A DNA stretch of 64,000 nt from Pseudomonas sp. R4-35-07 (GCF_003852235.1 NZ_CP027732.1:2418001-2482000); one strand, 5' to 3'. Numbered from the stretch's first letter, positions 1 to 8,773 are shown. The notes: generated from the letters alone by a model not told the origin. Numbers and translations are program-made.

Positions 1-242
1 CGGATATCAGCCACCAGCATGCCGATCAGGCGCGTGCGCCCACGTTTGAGGCCACGCGCCATCTGGTTGGGGCGGTAGCCAAGTTCATCGATGGCTTGCT
101 CGATGCGCAGGGCGATGGCATCGGAGAGCAGGGCGCGGTCATCGCCGATAAAACGCGACACGCTGGCCTTGGACACACCTGCGCGCTCGGCGACATCAAG
201 CATGGTCACACGGCTGCGCTGGGCGGCGGAAAATGAAGTCAC
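1..242 (-). CDS. ptxS: LacI-family regulator PtxS, N-terminal part (cut by window edge)
   Basis: PtxS represses 2-ketogluconate and glucose-oxidation genes in Pseudomonas by binding TGAAACCGGTTTCA. Only the first 80 or so codons are in the window. They hold a LacI-type helix-turn-helix (MLDVAERAGVSKASVSR), the DDRALLSDAIALRIE stretch I associate with PtxS, and the hinge region LGYRPNQMARGLKRGRTRLI leading into the ligand domain. I chose the GTG at 242, preceded by an AAAGG-like ribosome site; an in-frame ATG at 203 would cut into the helix-turn-helix. The family-specific operator lies 45 bp upstream at 287-300, so autoregulation is likely. The ligand-binding domain is outside the window. Confidence 0.82.
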   Translation of the reverse strand, partial: MTSFSAAQRSRVTMLDVAERAGVSKASVSRFIGDDRALLSDAIALRIEQAIDELGYRPNQMARGLKRGRTRLIGMLVADI

Positions 243-286
243 GGTGGCGGGCCTTTCTTATTGGAATAGAAAATTGTGGGTCAGGC

Positions 287-300
287 TGAAACCGGTTTCA
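287..300. promoter_or_regulatory. PtxS operator, perfect 14-bp palindrome
   Basis: TGAAACCGGTTTCA is exactly the operator reported for PtxS in P. aeruginosa and P. putida. It sits just upstream of the ptxS start and probably mediates autorepression. Its centre is about 210 bp from the start of the rightward gene at 505. Confidence 0.85.
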
Positions 301-389
301 GGAGACACCACACCGTGCGAGTCGTCAAGAAAAAACCTAATGGATCTACGTTTGTGATCGGCTGGAATCCGACGAATGGATAGCTACAC

Positions 390-405
390 CTGTGAGTTCT
401 GACAG
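390..405. promoter_or_regulatory. CTGTNAN4TGACAG palindrome (site 1 of 3)
   Basis: CTGTGAGTTCTGACAG is a 16-bp imperfect palindrome 99 bp upstream of the start at 505. With its flanks it matches the site at 31002-31017 in 19 of 20 positions (acctgtNagttctgacagta). A third, more symmetrical copy lies at 35284-35299. The regulator is unknown. Confidence 0.55.
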
Positions 406-504
406 TATCGAACGGGTGTGATTGAGGCTTTAATTTCTACAACCCCAGGCCGGCTTATACGGTGATCGCTGGTTATTCCCGGCTGCAATGTTGAGGAAAT
501 ATTT

Positions 505-2493
505 ATGTCCGATACCGACGAACCAGCTATCACCGACGACAGCTCCAGGCTGTATGACAACGGGCCTCTGGCATTGGCCCCGATGATTATTCCCGGGGTG
601 GACCCGCTGGATCTGGAGGGCCTGATTCCGGCGGCGCTGATGCTTGCACCGCTTGAGGTGCTTATTCCCCAGTGGGGGCCGCCACCAGAACCACTGGATA
701 CACCCCATATCCTGACGCTGTATTGGGCACGGGGCGGTGCGGTGGTCTATCGCGACTTCCTGGAGATCAATGCGCCGCCCCCCCCGTTGCCGATCGAGCA
801 TCAGATGTTTGTCCCGGTGGTGGTACTGCGCGCTTTATCGGGCCCCGTTGAGCTCTATTACTCAGTCACGGACTCATTTGGCGGCGATACTGTGCTGGAC
901 CCCAAACGCACACTCACCGTGGATATGGATGAGCCGCAGTTGTTGGATCCTGCGGATCATCTGGAGTTTGTGGTGCCCCCTTCACCTGTGATGGACGAGG
1001 CTTATCTGCTCGCCAACCCTTTGGTGGCGTTTCATGTGCCGGCTTACAGGGGGCGCAGCGATGGCGACGTCCTTCACTTTTACACCTCCAATCTGGCCAA
1101 CCCACCGGTCGCGCGTGAGGACGGCGTGTACGAGTGGGTATCGAGTGGCGAGCCCCTGATCGCGTATCTGCCCGCCGACGTATTTCGTCGTCTGGTCAAT
1201 GGTGCCGCTTATATCTTTTTTCGCATTTTCGACAAGGCCGGCAATTTCAGTGATCGCAGTGCGGGCCTTCCGTTTCAACTGGGCCTGATCCCTTTGCCCT
1301 CTAATCCGCCGCTTCCCGAAATCTATCCTCCTGAGCTTTACACCGACTTGTTGATCAATCGCGAAGATGCCAGGGCCGGGATTTTTGTGCGGATCGGCAG
1401 CTATGACGGCTGGGCACCCGGGGATCAGGTTGTGGTGTATTGGAAAGGCAGGCCCACGTCGCTCCATCCCGTTGACGGCTTCCCCACCGATGTGCCGATT
1501 TCATGGCCGGTGTTACGCGGACCTCTGACGGATACGCTGGCGCCGGAAACGGTGCCGGTACGCTATGAGATTATTCGCGGCACGCTGCCCGCCTTTCCTT
1601 CGTTTGCCATTCGCGTGAATGTGAACCTGACCATCGCCGGGCAGGACCACGCCAATGCGCCGGCATTGCTGAATCCGGATTTACCCCTGGCAGAGGTCCG
1701 CGGGCTGGTGTCCAACCTCCCGAATGTGGTCAATCATGATGACAACCCTGCCGGCGCACGGGCCCGTGTCTTCCTGTATGAAAAGCCGGAGCAGGGGCAA
1801 GTCCTGCGGTTTTTCTGGAACGGTGTCGGGCCGGTCGCGTCCTACACGGTTCAAGCGGGGGATGTCGAAGGGCAGTTGGTGTTTTCCACGGTCATTCCCT
1901 GGGCGGTCATGGCGGGTTTTATTCATCCTGCCTTGCCCGTGTACTACACCACCAGTAATGGTGTGAATGAGCAACAGTCTGAAAACACCTTCGTCAATGT
2001 CAATACCGGCACGCTGATCTCATTTCCAGCGCCGATACTCAAACATACCCTGGTCGGCGGAGCCGGTTATTTAGCCTGTTGCTCAAAGCCCGAGGTGCTT
2101 TATGGCGTGCATTGGCATATAGCCAATGATCAACGCTTTGAACTTGATGATGTCGTGAGGTTTTTCTGGGCTGGATACGCCACGAATAATTGGGAGGGGC
2201 CGGTGATTGAAGACTCTCGCTATGCTGAAAGTAAATCCTTTGATAGCGAGTATGACTTGATCAATGGATTGGACTTTACGGTAGCACCCTATGAAGAGAA
2301 AGTTGTACCGATGCACGACTTTGGTTCCGCTCAAGTGTTTTATCAAGTCAGGCGACGTGGCCTATTGATCGGCGAGTCCGTGCCCAGAAGAATTCGTATC
2401 GATTTAAACTATTCTGCCGGCGGCTATTGTAAGGCGGGTGACATTATTAGCTGTTCAACGACGGGGCAAGCCACCCGCGTCTTGCCTGAATAA
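505..2493 (+). CDS. Ig-like repeat protein without signal peptide, 662 aa (paralogue 1)
   Basis: Function unknown. ATG at 505 follows GAGG with an 8-nt spacer. The protein is acidic and rich in Pro, Val, Leu and aromatic residues. It appears to be built of roughly 100-residue all-beta units that end in motifs such as FRIFDKAGNFSDRS, then a P-rich linker, then a unit opening with INREDARAGIFVRI. There is no Sec signal or membrane helix. It is paralogous along its length to the next gene: both have VIPW..., YYT.S...QQS..T.VNV and a Cys-containing tail unit. It also shares the F.D..xNxS motif with the 1257-aa protein at 31440-35213. Similar large uncharacterised repeat proteins are common in Pseudomonas. 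An adhesin or host-interaction role is only a guess. Confidence 0.8.
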   Translation: MSDTDEPAITDDSSRLYDNGPLALAPMIIPGVDPLDLEGLIPAALMLAPLEVLIPQWGPPPEPLDTPHILTLYWARGGAVVYRDFLEINAPPPPLPIEHQMFVPVVVLRALSGPVELYYSVTDSFGGDTVLDPKRTLTVDMDEPQLLDPADHLEFVVPPSPVMDEAYLLANPLVAFHVPAYRGRSDGDVLHFYTSNLANPPVAREDGVYEWVSSGEPLIAYLPADVFRRLVNGAAYIFFRIFDKAGNFSDRSAGLPFQLGLIPLPSNPPLPEIYPPELYTDLLINREDARAGIFVRIGSYDGWAPGDQVVVYWKGRPTSLHPVDGFPTDVPISWPVLRGPLTDTLAPETVPVRYEIIRGTLPAFPSFAIRVNVNLTIAGQDHANAPALLNPDLPLAEVRGLVSNLPNVVNHDDNPAGARARVFLYEKPEQGQVLRFFWNGVGPVASYTVQAGDVEGQLVFSTVIPWAVMAGFIHPALPVYYTTSNGVNEQQSENTFVNVNTGTLISFPAPILKHTLVGGAGYLACCSKPEVLYGVHWHIANDQRFELDDVVRFFWAGYATNNWEGPVIEDSRYAESKSFDSEYDLINGLDFTVAPYEEKVVPMHDFGSAQVFYQVRRRGLLIGESVPRRIRIDLNYSAGGYCKAGDIISCSTTGQATRVLPE

Positions 2494-2631
2494 GTTAAAG
2501 CTACTGCAGTGTTTTATAGGTTGAAGTTTAGGCTGCTGTTATTGAGCGAGTGCTAGGCATTTTCGCAATGTTGTAGGGCGCGGATTCTCTCGCCTCGAAG
2601 TTACCCTTACCTGAAGAATCATGGAGATATC

Positions 2632-4668
2632 ATGAAAAGGCAAACGTTGGACGCTATTCGCAATTTCCAAAATGAACGCAAAGCCAACCCGGACTTGTCG
2701 GTCTTGCCTGACGCCAGGCTGCAGGGGGAGGTGTCCGGGTTTCCCGGGTTGATCACCAAATCCGTCGCTCTGGCCGAAGACATGATGGTAAGCATTCCGC
2801 GGCCGGATGATTTCAGTACCAATCCGGCGGAACCTGATGTCTATAAGCTGTGGGTCCAGCCCAACGACCAGGCGGACTGGGCAAACCCTATCATCGTCCC
2901 GGAAGCGAATGTTCCGGCCACCGGGCTGGAAGTAAATGTTGTACGCGGGCGGCGCCCTGTCGGTATCAATAAGCTGAAATATAGTATAGATGTTTTCAGT
3001 GTCGGCAACAGTACCGAGTCCAACCCGCAATTGCTCATCATCGATCTTGAGCCGGCCTATGCAAGTTGGGTGGGTACCATCCCCAAGCCTATTCCCCCGG
3101 CTGATTTACCCAAAAGCGTAGATGCCGAATACTTCTTGCGCCAGCCCAATCACACGGCAATCTTCACATTCCCCGATTATGTGGGGCAAGGTAAAGCCCC
3201 AGGGGACAGGGCGCTGCTTTACTTTGCAAATTCGGATGACCCGTATTTGCCGGTAGTCGGTAACCCGGACCCGTTTTGGACGATCCCTGCAGACCTCAGT
3301 TTGCCTTTACCGCTGTCGGTGGTTCAAAACCATCCGGATGCCTTGCATAGTTTGCGCTATGTGATTGTGGATGCGGCGGGCAATGAGTCGAGGTTGTCTG
3401 GCGCGTTTAACCTGGATGTGAGCCTGTTTCCCAAACCCGGCAATTTTCGGGAGCCTACCATCGACTTGGCGGTTCCCGGCGATGGTTTGATCAACCGTGC
3501 TGATGCGGCGGCACTCAACGGCGCGATAGTGCGTATTCCCCAATACGATAATGTGCTGCGCGCGGACGATGAACTGATTATTACCCTCACCACCAGCCTG
3601 GGCACGCAAACCTTGCCCGGCTTTCCGGTTGGAAGCGCAATTTTTCCGATTCCCGTGCATGTCAATTACGCGACGCTGGTCGCGCTCTACGGGGCCACGC
3701 CAGGGTTGCTGGCATTGACGGTTTCTTATGCGGTCAGGCGCCGCTCGGTCCCTTACCCGGCGGGCTTGACAGCGACGACGGACCTGGACCTGTTTGTCGT
3801 AGGCCCAACCCCGGAGGGTCCCGATCCGATCAACACCAAGCTCAATCGGGTGCGTGTGATAGGTGTGCGGCTGGACGGCACTGAAGGGCCGGATGACGAC
3901 CAATTGACTCCGGCGCATGCGTCCAGAGATGCCATCGCGCGAATCAGACTGTGGGATGAACCACCGACACCTGACGCCAGAGACTTTACGATCAAGCTTT
4001 TTTATAACGGAAATATGGTTGATTCCCGCTTGATAACCGGTGGGGTCGCTAACGACGATGTCGATATGGTTATTCCGTGGGTCGCCATCTTCGACGGTAA
4101 AAACGGTACCAACAAATTGGCGTATTACACGATTGAGTCGACAGGCACTACCAATTCGCAGCAGTCGCCTCTCACACCTGTCAATGTGACTGCGATCGTT
4201 ATCTCGCTGGACGCACCGCGGGTGAGAAACCTCAACGCAGCCGGCTTCATCAATTGCGAAAGTTTCAGGCCTGTCGGGCCGCCCCCTGGCGACTTGGTGG
4301 TGTTTATTCCACCCAGCAATGAGTTTCGAATCAATATGGTGGTGACGCTGCATTCGCAGGGCTATAGCGATGACCTCGGAACAACGCCCGTTGGCGCTGC
4401 TGTTGGCCTGGCTACCAGGACCATCCTGACGGAAACTGATATAAACCTCGGGTTCGAAATGAATCTGGGACCTTACGCGACCATCTTCAAAACCATTCAA
4501 CCAAACGCTGCTGCGCGCCTTATGGGTTCGATGAAACTCTGGTACAGCATCCCATTCTCTGGCGGTCCCTTGGACTCCGATGAGGCGCTCCATCGTGCCC
4601 GTGGTCACAGAGCTGGGGCACCAGGCACTGCGGGAACTTTCTGTGATGGAACTGCCGTACCCGCATAG
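2632..4668 (+). CDS. Ig-like repeat protein, 678 aa (paralogue 2), probable 3' frameshift
   Basis: Tandem paralogue of the preceding gene, starting 138 bp downstream in the same direction with GGAG before the ATG, so the two may be one operon. Unit motifs include VIVDAAGNESRLSGAFNLDV, GLINRADAAALNGAIVRI and the VIPW...YYT.S...QQS segment, each with a counterpart in paralogue 1. No signal peptide is visible. The last 26 or so residues (after PLDSDEA) are Arg/Gly/Ala-rich and unlike the rest. The neighbouring frame instead reads SIVPVVTELGHQALRELS and stops at 4670-4672, and this aligns with the VPRRIRIDL tail region of paralogue 1. A one-base shift near 4585 is therefore likely, either real or a sequencing error. 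A strong terminator follows at 4691. Confidence 0.78.
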   Translation: MKRQTLDAIRNFQNERKANPDLSVLPDARLQGEVSGFPGLITKSVALAEDMMVSIPRPDDFSTNPAEPDVYKLWVQPNDQADWANPIIVPEANVPATGLEVNVVRGRRPVGINKLKYSIDVFSVGNSTESNPQLLIIDLEPAYASWVGTIPKPIPPADLPKSVDAEYFLRQPNHTAIFTFPDYVGQGKAPGDRALLYFANSDDPYLPVVGNPDPFWTIPADLSLPLPLSVVQNHPDALHSLRYVIVDAAGNESRLSGAFNLDVSLFPKPGNFREPTIDLAVPGDGLINRADAAALNGAIVRIPQYDNVLRADDELIITLTTSLGTQTLPGFPVGSAIFPIPVHVNYATLVALYGATPGLLALTVSYAVRRRSVPYPAGLTATTDLDLFVVGPTPEGPDPINTKLNRVRVIGVRLDGTEGPDDDQLTPAHASRDAIARIRLWDEPPTPDARDFTIKLFYNGNMVDSRLITGGVANDDVDMVIPWVAIFDGKNGTNKLAYYTIESTGTTNSQQSPLTPVNVTAIVISLDAPRVRNLNAAGFINCESFRPVGPPPGDLVVFIPPSNEFRINMVVTLHSQGYSDDLGTTPVGAAVGLATRTILTETDINLGFEMNLGPYATIFKTIQPNAAARLMGSMKLWYSIPFSGGPLDSDEALHRARGHRAGAPGTAGTFCDGTAVPA

Positions 4669-4690
4669 CTAGTTGGGTGTAACGGTCCAG

Positions 4691-4728
4691 ACCTAAGAGC
4701 GGCAGACCCGGCTCTTAGGTTTTTTTTT
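4691..4728 (+). terminator. Rho-independent terminator
   Basis: Perfect 10-bp stem ACCTAAGAGC / GCTCTTAGGT around a 10-nt loop, followed by a run of T. It ends the 505-4668 pair. Confidence 0.92.
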
Positions 4729-4782
4729 GACAAAGAAACTATGTGTTGACTCCGGGCCCAAACCCGCATTCATACGGCAGCT

Positions 4783-4796
4783 TAAGACTAATCCTA
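4783..4796. promoter_or_regulatory. RcsB-box-like site upstream of the autotransporter
   Basis: TAAGACTAATCCTA matches the enterobacterial RcsAB box (TAAGAATATTCCTA, from memory) at 11 of 14 positions, including both outer half-sites. It lies 115 bp upstream of the autotransporter start. A LuxR/FixJ-type response regulator is the plausible binder. Confidence 0.35.
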
Positions 4797-4911
4797 CATA
4801 AAATGGTAAGCGCTCTGGATACCTTGGCACCGCTCGATCGGCTGGCTCCCGCGCACTTTGGAACCGGCCAGATTTTTTCCGTGAAGGAATGCCAACCCAG
4901 AGGTCCATTCA

Positions 4912-7167
4912 ATGTCAACTGTATTCAACTTCAAGCCATCGCCTTTAAGCCTGGCGTTGAAAGTCAACGCTGTCACCTTGTTGATGCTTGTAGCACATGC
5001 CGCCGATGCCCGTGTCATCACCAAGCCTGACGATTTCGTCGTGCCTGGACCTACCCCGGACTCGTTTGAGTTAAGACCAGGCTCGGGCTTTACCGTCAAG
5101 GGTGCCGTCACCAAGAACATTACCAGTCAGTCCGCAACCTTGACACTTGAGCCGGGCAGTTCTACCCAGGACATTACTGCCTATGGGTCCACTGTTCGTA
5201 TCGACGGTTCCGATGTCATTGCGCGTAGCACCGCGAATGCCGCCGTGCAGTCCAGCGACAGCAATGTGTTGGTCACCAACAGCAATATCCTCAACAAAAA
5301 CGGCAGCGGGCTGGTCGCCGGCCGGCAAGACGGGTCCAAGGTGGGCTCTAAAATCAGAGTGGTTAACTCCACCATCACCGGCACGCAGCGCGGCGCCAGT
5401 GCCAGCGCCTACAGCGTACTTGACCTGGTCGATACCAAGGTTGAAGCCACCGGCGCGACCGGTGTGGGGATTGCCCTGTTCAGCGGTCAGGCCTATGCCA
5501 CCAACAGCCAGATTGTCGGCGGGCAGAACGGTGTGCAAATGGGTATAGACGGCACCTCCGGCGTACTGGGCAACAGCCTGGTGCTGGACGGATCGAGCGT
5601 TGAAGGCAAAAGCGGCGCGGCCATTCTCACCCGGCAAGGCAGCAACGCCGACATCCAGGTGCGCAATGGTTCCAATCTGATCGGCGGCAATGGCAATCTC
5701 CTCGAAGTCACCGGTGGCTCCACGGCCAACCTGAACGTGGACAGCAGCTCGTTGTTCGGCGACGTGGTGGTCGAAGACGGCAGCCAGGCAAAAGTGCAAC
5801 TCAATAACGGTGCCTTTCTGACCGGCCAGTTGAAGAACGTCGCCCAATTGAGCGTGAACGAAGCGTCTAGGTGGGTGCTGGTCGGCAACAGCAATGTTGA
5901 CGCCTTGAAAATGGGCGGTGGCTCAGTGGAATTCGGCGCGCCGAACGAGTTTTACCAACTGGATGTGAAGAGCCTGGACGGTAACGGCACCTTCATCATG
6001 CACACCGACTTTTCCACCAACCAGACCGACTTCCTCAACGTGCAGGGCAAGGCCGAAGGTAACCACAGCCTGCTGTTGGCGGCCACCGGGTCCGAACTGG
6101 CCAAGGGCGAGCCGATCAAGGTGGTGCACACCGAAGGCGGTGATGCGCAGTTCGCCCTGGCGGGCGGCACCGTTGATATTGGCGCCTATGATTACGGCTT
6201 GAAGAAAGAAGGTACCGACTGGCTGCTCGACCCCTCCCGTCGCGGCACCAGTACTACCGCCCACTCGGTGCTGGCCTTGTTCAACAGCGCGCCGACCGTG
6301 CTGTATGGCGAGATGAGCATCCTGCGTACGCGCATGGGCGAATTGCGCTTCAGCGAAGGCGCGGGCAACGGTATGTGGATGCGCAGCTACGGCAACAAAT
6401 TCGATGTGGCGGCCAACAAGAACGGTGCGGGCTACACGCAAAACCAGAAGGGCTTCACCATCGGTGCCGACGCGCCGTTGTCCGGAGGGGACGGCCAGTG
6501 GATCGCCGGTATGATGGCCGGTCACAGCGTCTCCGATCTAAGCCTGAACCGTGGCAGCAGCGGCGAGGTCAAGAGCTACTACGTGGGCGGTTATGCCACC
6601 TGGTTGGACGCTGAAAGCGGTCTGTACTTCGACGGTGTGGCCAAGCTCAACCGGTTGCACACTGAAAATGATGTGACTATGAGCGATGGCAAGAAAGCCA
6701 AAGGCAACTACGCGCAAAACGCCGTGGGCGCCTCGGCTGAGTTCGGTCGCCATATCAAGCTGGACGACGGCTTTTTCGTCGAGCCTTATGGGCAGTTGTC
6801 GGCCACCATCACCCAGGCGCAAAGCTACGACCTGACCAATGGGTTGCACGCCAAGGGTGATCGTTCCAGTTCGGTGGTCGGTAAGCTGGGTGTGACTGCG
6901 GGCAAGAACATCCAACTGGAGAGCGGCGGTATCCTGCAGCCTTACTTGCGTACTGCGGTCGCCCACGAGTTTGACCAGAGCAACAAGGTGTTCATCAACG
7001 ACCAGAGCTTCAACAACGACCTGTCCGGCTCGCGCATCGAGCTGGCGGCCGGTGTAGCCATGGCCGTATCGGAGAACGTCAAGCTGCATGCCGACTTCGA
7101 AACCAGCCAAGGCAAGAAGATCGACCAGCCTTGGGGCGTCAACTTCGGCGTGCGGTACGACTTCTGA
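4912..7167 (+). CDS. Pertactin-like autotransporter (type Va secretion), 751 aa
   Basis: Surface protein that exports its own passenger. Residues 1 to about 33 form a signal peptide (hydrophobic VNAVTLLMLVAHAADA). Residues from about 35 to 330 are short repeats rich in N, G, S, T and V, typical of a parallel beta-helix. Residues from about 330 to 440 contain the pertactin-type stretch FYQLDVKSLDGNGTFIMHTD followed by DFLNVQGKAEGNHSLLL. From about residue 460 comes the linker and the autotransporter barrel, containing GMWMRSYGNKFDV and ending in GVRYDF with the terminal Phe expected of outer-membrane barrels. GAGG lies 8 nt before the ATG. I see no protease or lipase motif, so the passenger is probably an adhesin. 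It is monocistronic between two terminators. Confidence 0.9.
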   Translation: MSTVFNFKPSPLSLALKVNAVTLLMLVAHAADARVITKPDDFVVPGPTPDSFELRPGSGFTVKGAVTKNITSQSATLTLEPGSSTQDITAYGSTVRIDGSDVIARSTANAAVQSSDSNVLVTNSNILNKNGSGLVAGRQDGSKVGSKIRVVNSTITGTQRGASASAYSVLDLVDTKVEATGATGVGIALFSGQAYATNSQIVGGQNGVQMGIDGTSGVLGNSLVLDGSSVEGKSGAAILTRQGSNADIQVRNGSNLIGGNGNLLEVTGGSTANLNVDSSSLFGDVVVEDGSQAKVQLNNGAFLTGQLKNVAQLSVNEASRWVLVGNSNVDALKMGGGSVEFGAPNEFYQLDVKSLDGNGTFIMHTDFSTNQTDFLNVQGKAEGNHSLLLAATGSELAKGEPIKVVHTEGGDAQFALAGGTVDIGAYDYGLKKEGTDWLLDPSRRGTSTTAHSVLALFNSAPTVLYGEMSILRTRMGELRFSEGAGNGMWMRSYGNKFDVAANKNGAGYTQNQKGFTIGADAPLSGGDGQWIAGMMAGHSVSDLSLNRGSSGEVKSYYVGGYATWLDAESGLYFDGVAKLNRLHTENDVTMSDGKKAKGNYAQNAVGASAEFGRHIKLDDGFFVEPYGQLSATITQAQSYDLTNGLHAKGDRSSSVVGKLGVTAGKNIQLESGGILQPYLRTAVAHEFDQSNKVFINDQSFNNDLSGSRIELAAGVAMAVSENVKLHADFETSQGKKIDQPWGVNFGVRYDF

Positions 7168-7188
7168 AGTTGTCGTTCGATTGAACAG

Positions 7189-7214
7189 GGGGAAGCTATG
7201 GCTTCCCCTTTTTT
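7189..7214 (+). terminator. Rho-independent terminator
   Basis: GGGGAAGC / GCTTCCCC stem with a 4-nt loop and a six-T tail, right after the autotransporter stop. Confidence 0.9.
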
Positions 7215-7218
7215 ACAT

Positions 7219-7806
7219 TCAGATCACTACACTCAGCCAGGTTGAACCCAGCAGAAGCAGGGCCATACAGCGGTTGAAGCGTTGCATGGCACTTGGCGAA
7301 CGCAGGAACTGGCTTGAGCCCGCACCCAGCACGGCCCAGGTTGCCAGGCATGGCAAAGAAATCAGGAAAAAAACCATCGACAGGGTCATTACCTGGCTCT
7401 GGCGCTCTGCACCATTACCCGCAAATACACTGACCACTGCCAGCGCCATCATCCAGGTCTTGGGGTTGATCAATTGCAGGCTGGCGGCACCGCTGAAACC
7501 CAGTCGCTTTTGCGCTGACTGTACGTCCAAGGCCTCCACTGGCGCGCTGAAAATCTGCCAGGCGAGATAGCTCAGCCAGGCCACGCCGGCCCACTGCATC
7601 GCACTTTGTACCTTGGGCAAATGCACCAGTGACTGGCCCACACCGGAGCCCACCAATAGCACGATGCCTGCTGCACCCAGGCAGGCGCCGAGGATGATCG
7701 GCAGTGCGGCCTTAAAGCCATACCGTGCGCTGTTACTCAGCACCAGGATATTGGTAGGACCCGGGGTGATGGAGGCGACAAAGGCAAACAGGATAAACGG
7801 CAACAT
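7219..7806 (-). CDS. LysE/RhtB-family amino-acid exporter, 195 aa
   Basis: Inner-membrane exporter of amino acids or related metabolites. The N-terminus MLPFILFAFVASITPGPTNI carries the family hallmark SITPGPTN. About six hydrophobic segments follow, and the length is typical for the family. A conserved internal segment reads NPKTWMMALAVVSVF. It lies 54 bp downstream of the AraC-type regulator on the same strand. That arrangement is common for LysE exporters, and the regulator probably controls it. The substrate cannot be told from sequence. Confidence 0.9.
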   Translation of the reverse strand: MLPFILFAFVASITPGPTNILVLSNSARYGFKAALPIILGACLGAAGIVLLVGSGVGQSLVHLPKVQSAMQWAGVAWLSYLAWQIFSAPVEALDVQSAQKRLGFSGAASLQLINPKTWMMALAVVSVFAGNGAERQSQVMTLSMVFFLISLPCLATWAVLGAGSSQFLRSPSAMQRFNRCMALLLLGSTWLSVVI

Positions 7807-7860
7807 GGCGGGCGACTCCCAACAATCGATTGATGGAGTCGATCTTCACAGGCCTGAACG

Positions 7861-8700
7861 CTACCTGTCTGGAACATTTGAGCAACGCCTGCGGTACGCG
7901 GCGGGCGTGAGACCGTAGGCGCGCACAAACCAGCGGCCCAGGTGGCTCTGGTCGGCAAAACCCAGGGCAATCGCCACATCCGCCGGTTGCTCGCCCTTGC
8001 CCAGTAAATGCCGAGCGTGAGCCAGGCGCAGTTGCACCAGGTAGGCGTGAGGCGGCAGGCCGAATGCGCTCTTGAAGGCGCGACTGAGGCGGAAGCGGTC
8101 GACACCACAGGCCAGAGCCAGTTCGTCCATGCCGATGTCTGCGTGCAGATGGGCATGCAGGTATTCCCTGGCCTTGTGCGCCACCTGCGGCAATCGCGGG
8201 TCCTCGCGGTAGCGGATGCGCCAGCAGAGGTGGCCGGTGAGGCGCTCCAGCAATTGGTCCATGGCGCGTTGCCGCACAATGCGCAGCTCGCCGCTGTGCA
8301 AGGTTTGAAAGGCCTGGCTGGTGGCCAGGGCCAGGCGCGGATCGCCGGTCAAGGTGCTGGCGAAACTCAACTGGCTGTCCAGCGGCGCCTCTTCGAACAC
8401 CGCGCTCACTTCACGCGCCAACCAGTGCGGGTCGAGGTACAGCATGTGATAGGTAAAGCCGTCCGGGGTGGGCGCGTCGCCGTCGTGCAATTCACCGGGT
8501 TCCACCAGGAACACTTGGCCCGGCACGCTGTTGTGGCGCGTGCGGCGGCAGTTGAATTGCTGTACGCCTTGCTCGGTGACGCCGATCAGGTAGCTGTCGT
8601 GCCAGTGGGGATCGTAGGCGTGGCCCTCGAAATGCGCGCGCAGGGTCTCGATGCCGGTGTCGGCGTCCTGGGACAGGTCGATCCAATTGTGCGCGGCCAT
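7861..8700 (-). CDS. AraC-family transcriptional regulator, 279 aa
   Basis: One-component regulator. Residues from about 20 to 110 form a cupin-like sensing domain (HFEGHAYDPHWHDSYLIGV with metal-site-like HWHD, then VFLVEPGELHDG). Residues from about 170 to 275 form the double helix-turn-helix (MDELALACGVDRFRLSRAFK and VAIALGFADQSHLGRWFVRA). It precedes the LysE exporter on the same strand and is its likely activator, responding to an amino acid or similar effector. Confidence 0.9.
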   Translation of the reverse strand: MAAHNWIDLSQDADTGIETLRAHFEGHAYDPHWHDSYLIGVTEQGVQQFNCRRTRHNSVPGQVFLVEPGELHDGDAPTPDGFTYHMLYLDPHWLAREVSAVFEEAPLDSQLSFASTLTGDPRLALATSQAFQTLHSGELRIVRQRAMDQLLERLTGHLCWRIRYREDPRLPQVAHKAREYLHAHLHADIGMDELALACGVDRFRLSRAFKSAFGLPPHAYLVQLRLAHARHLLGKGEQPADVAIALGFADQSHLGRWFVRAYGLTPAAYRRRCSNVPDR

Positions 8701-8773
8701 AAAAACACCGAGGATGAATGTGTAATGCCATTAGCGCCCAAGGGCGGCCAGGCGTCTAGAAGGTTTGTGCAAC

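Noticed and set aside
2494..2631. Search for a fourth CTGTNAN4TGACAG site before paralogue 2
   Set aside because: Nothing close to the motif is visible; the gene probably relies on the promoter upstream of 505.
4743..5030. Open frame overlapping the autotransporter leader
   Set aside because: It runs out of frame through the promoter and signal-peptide region, with no coding features of its own.
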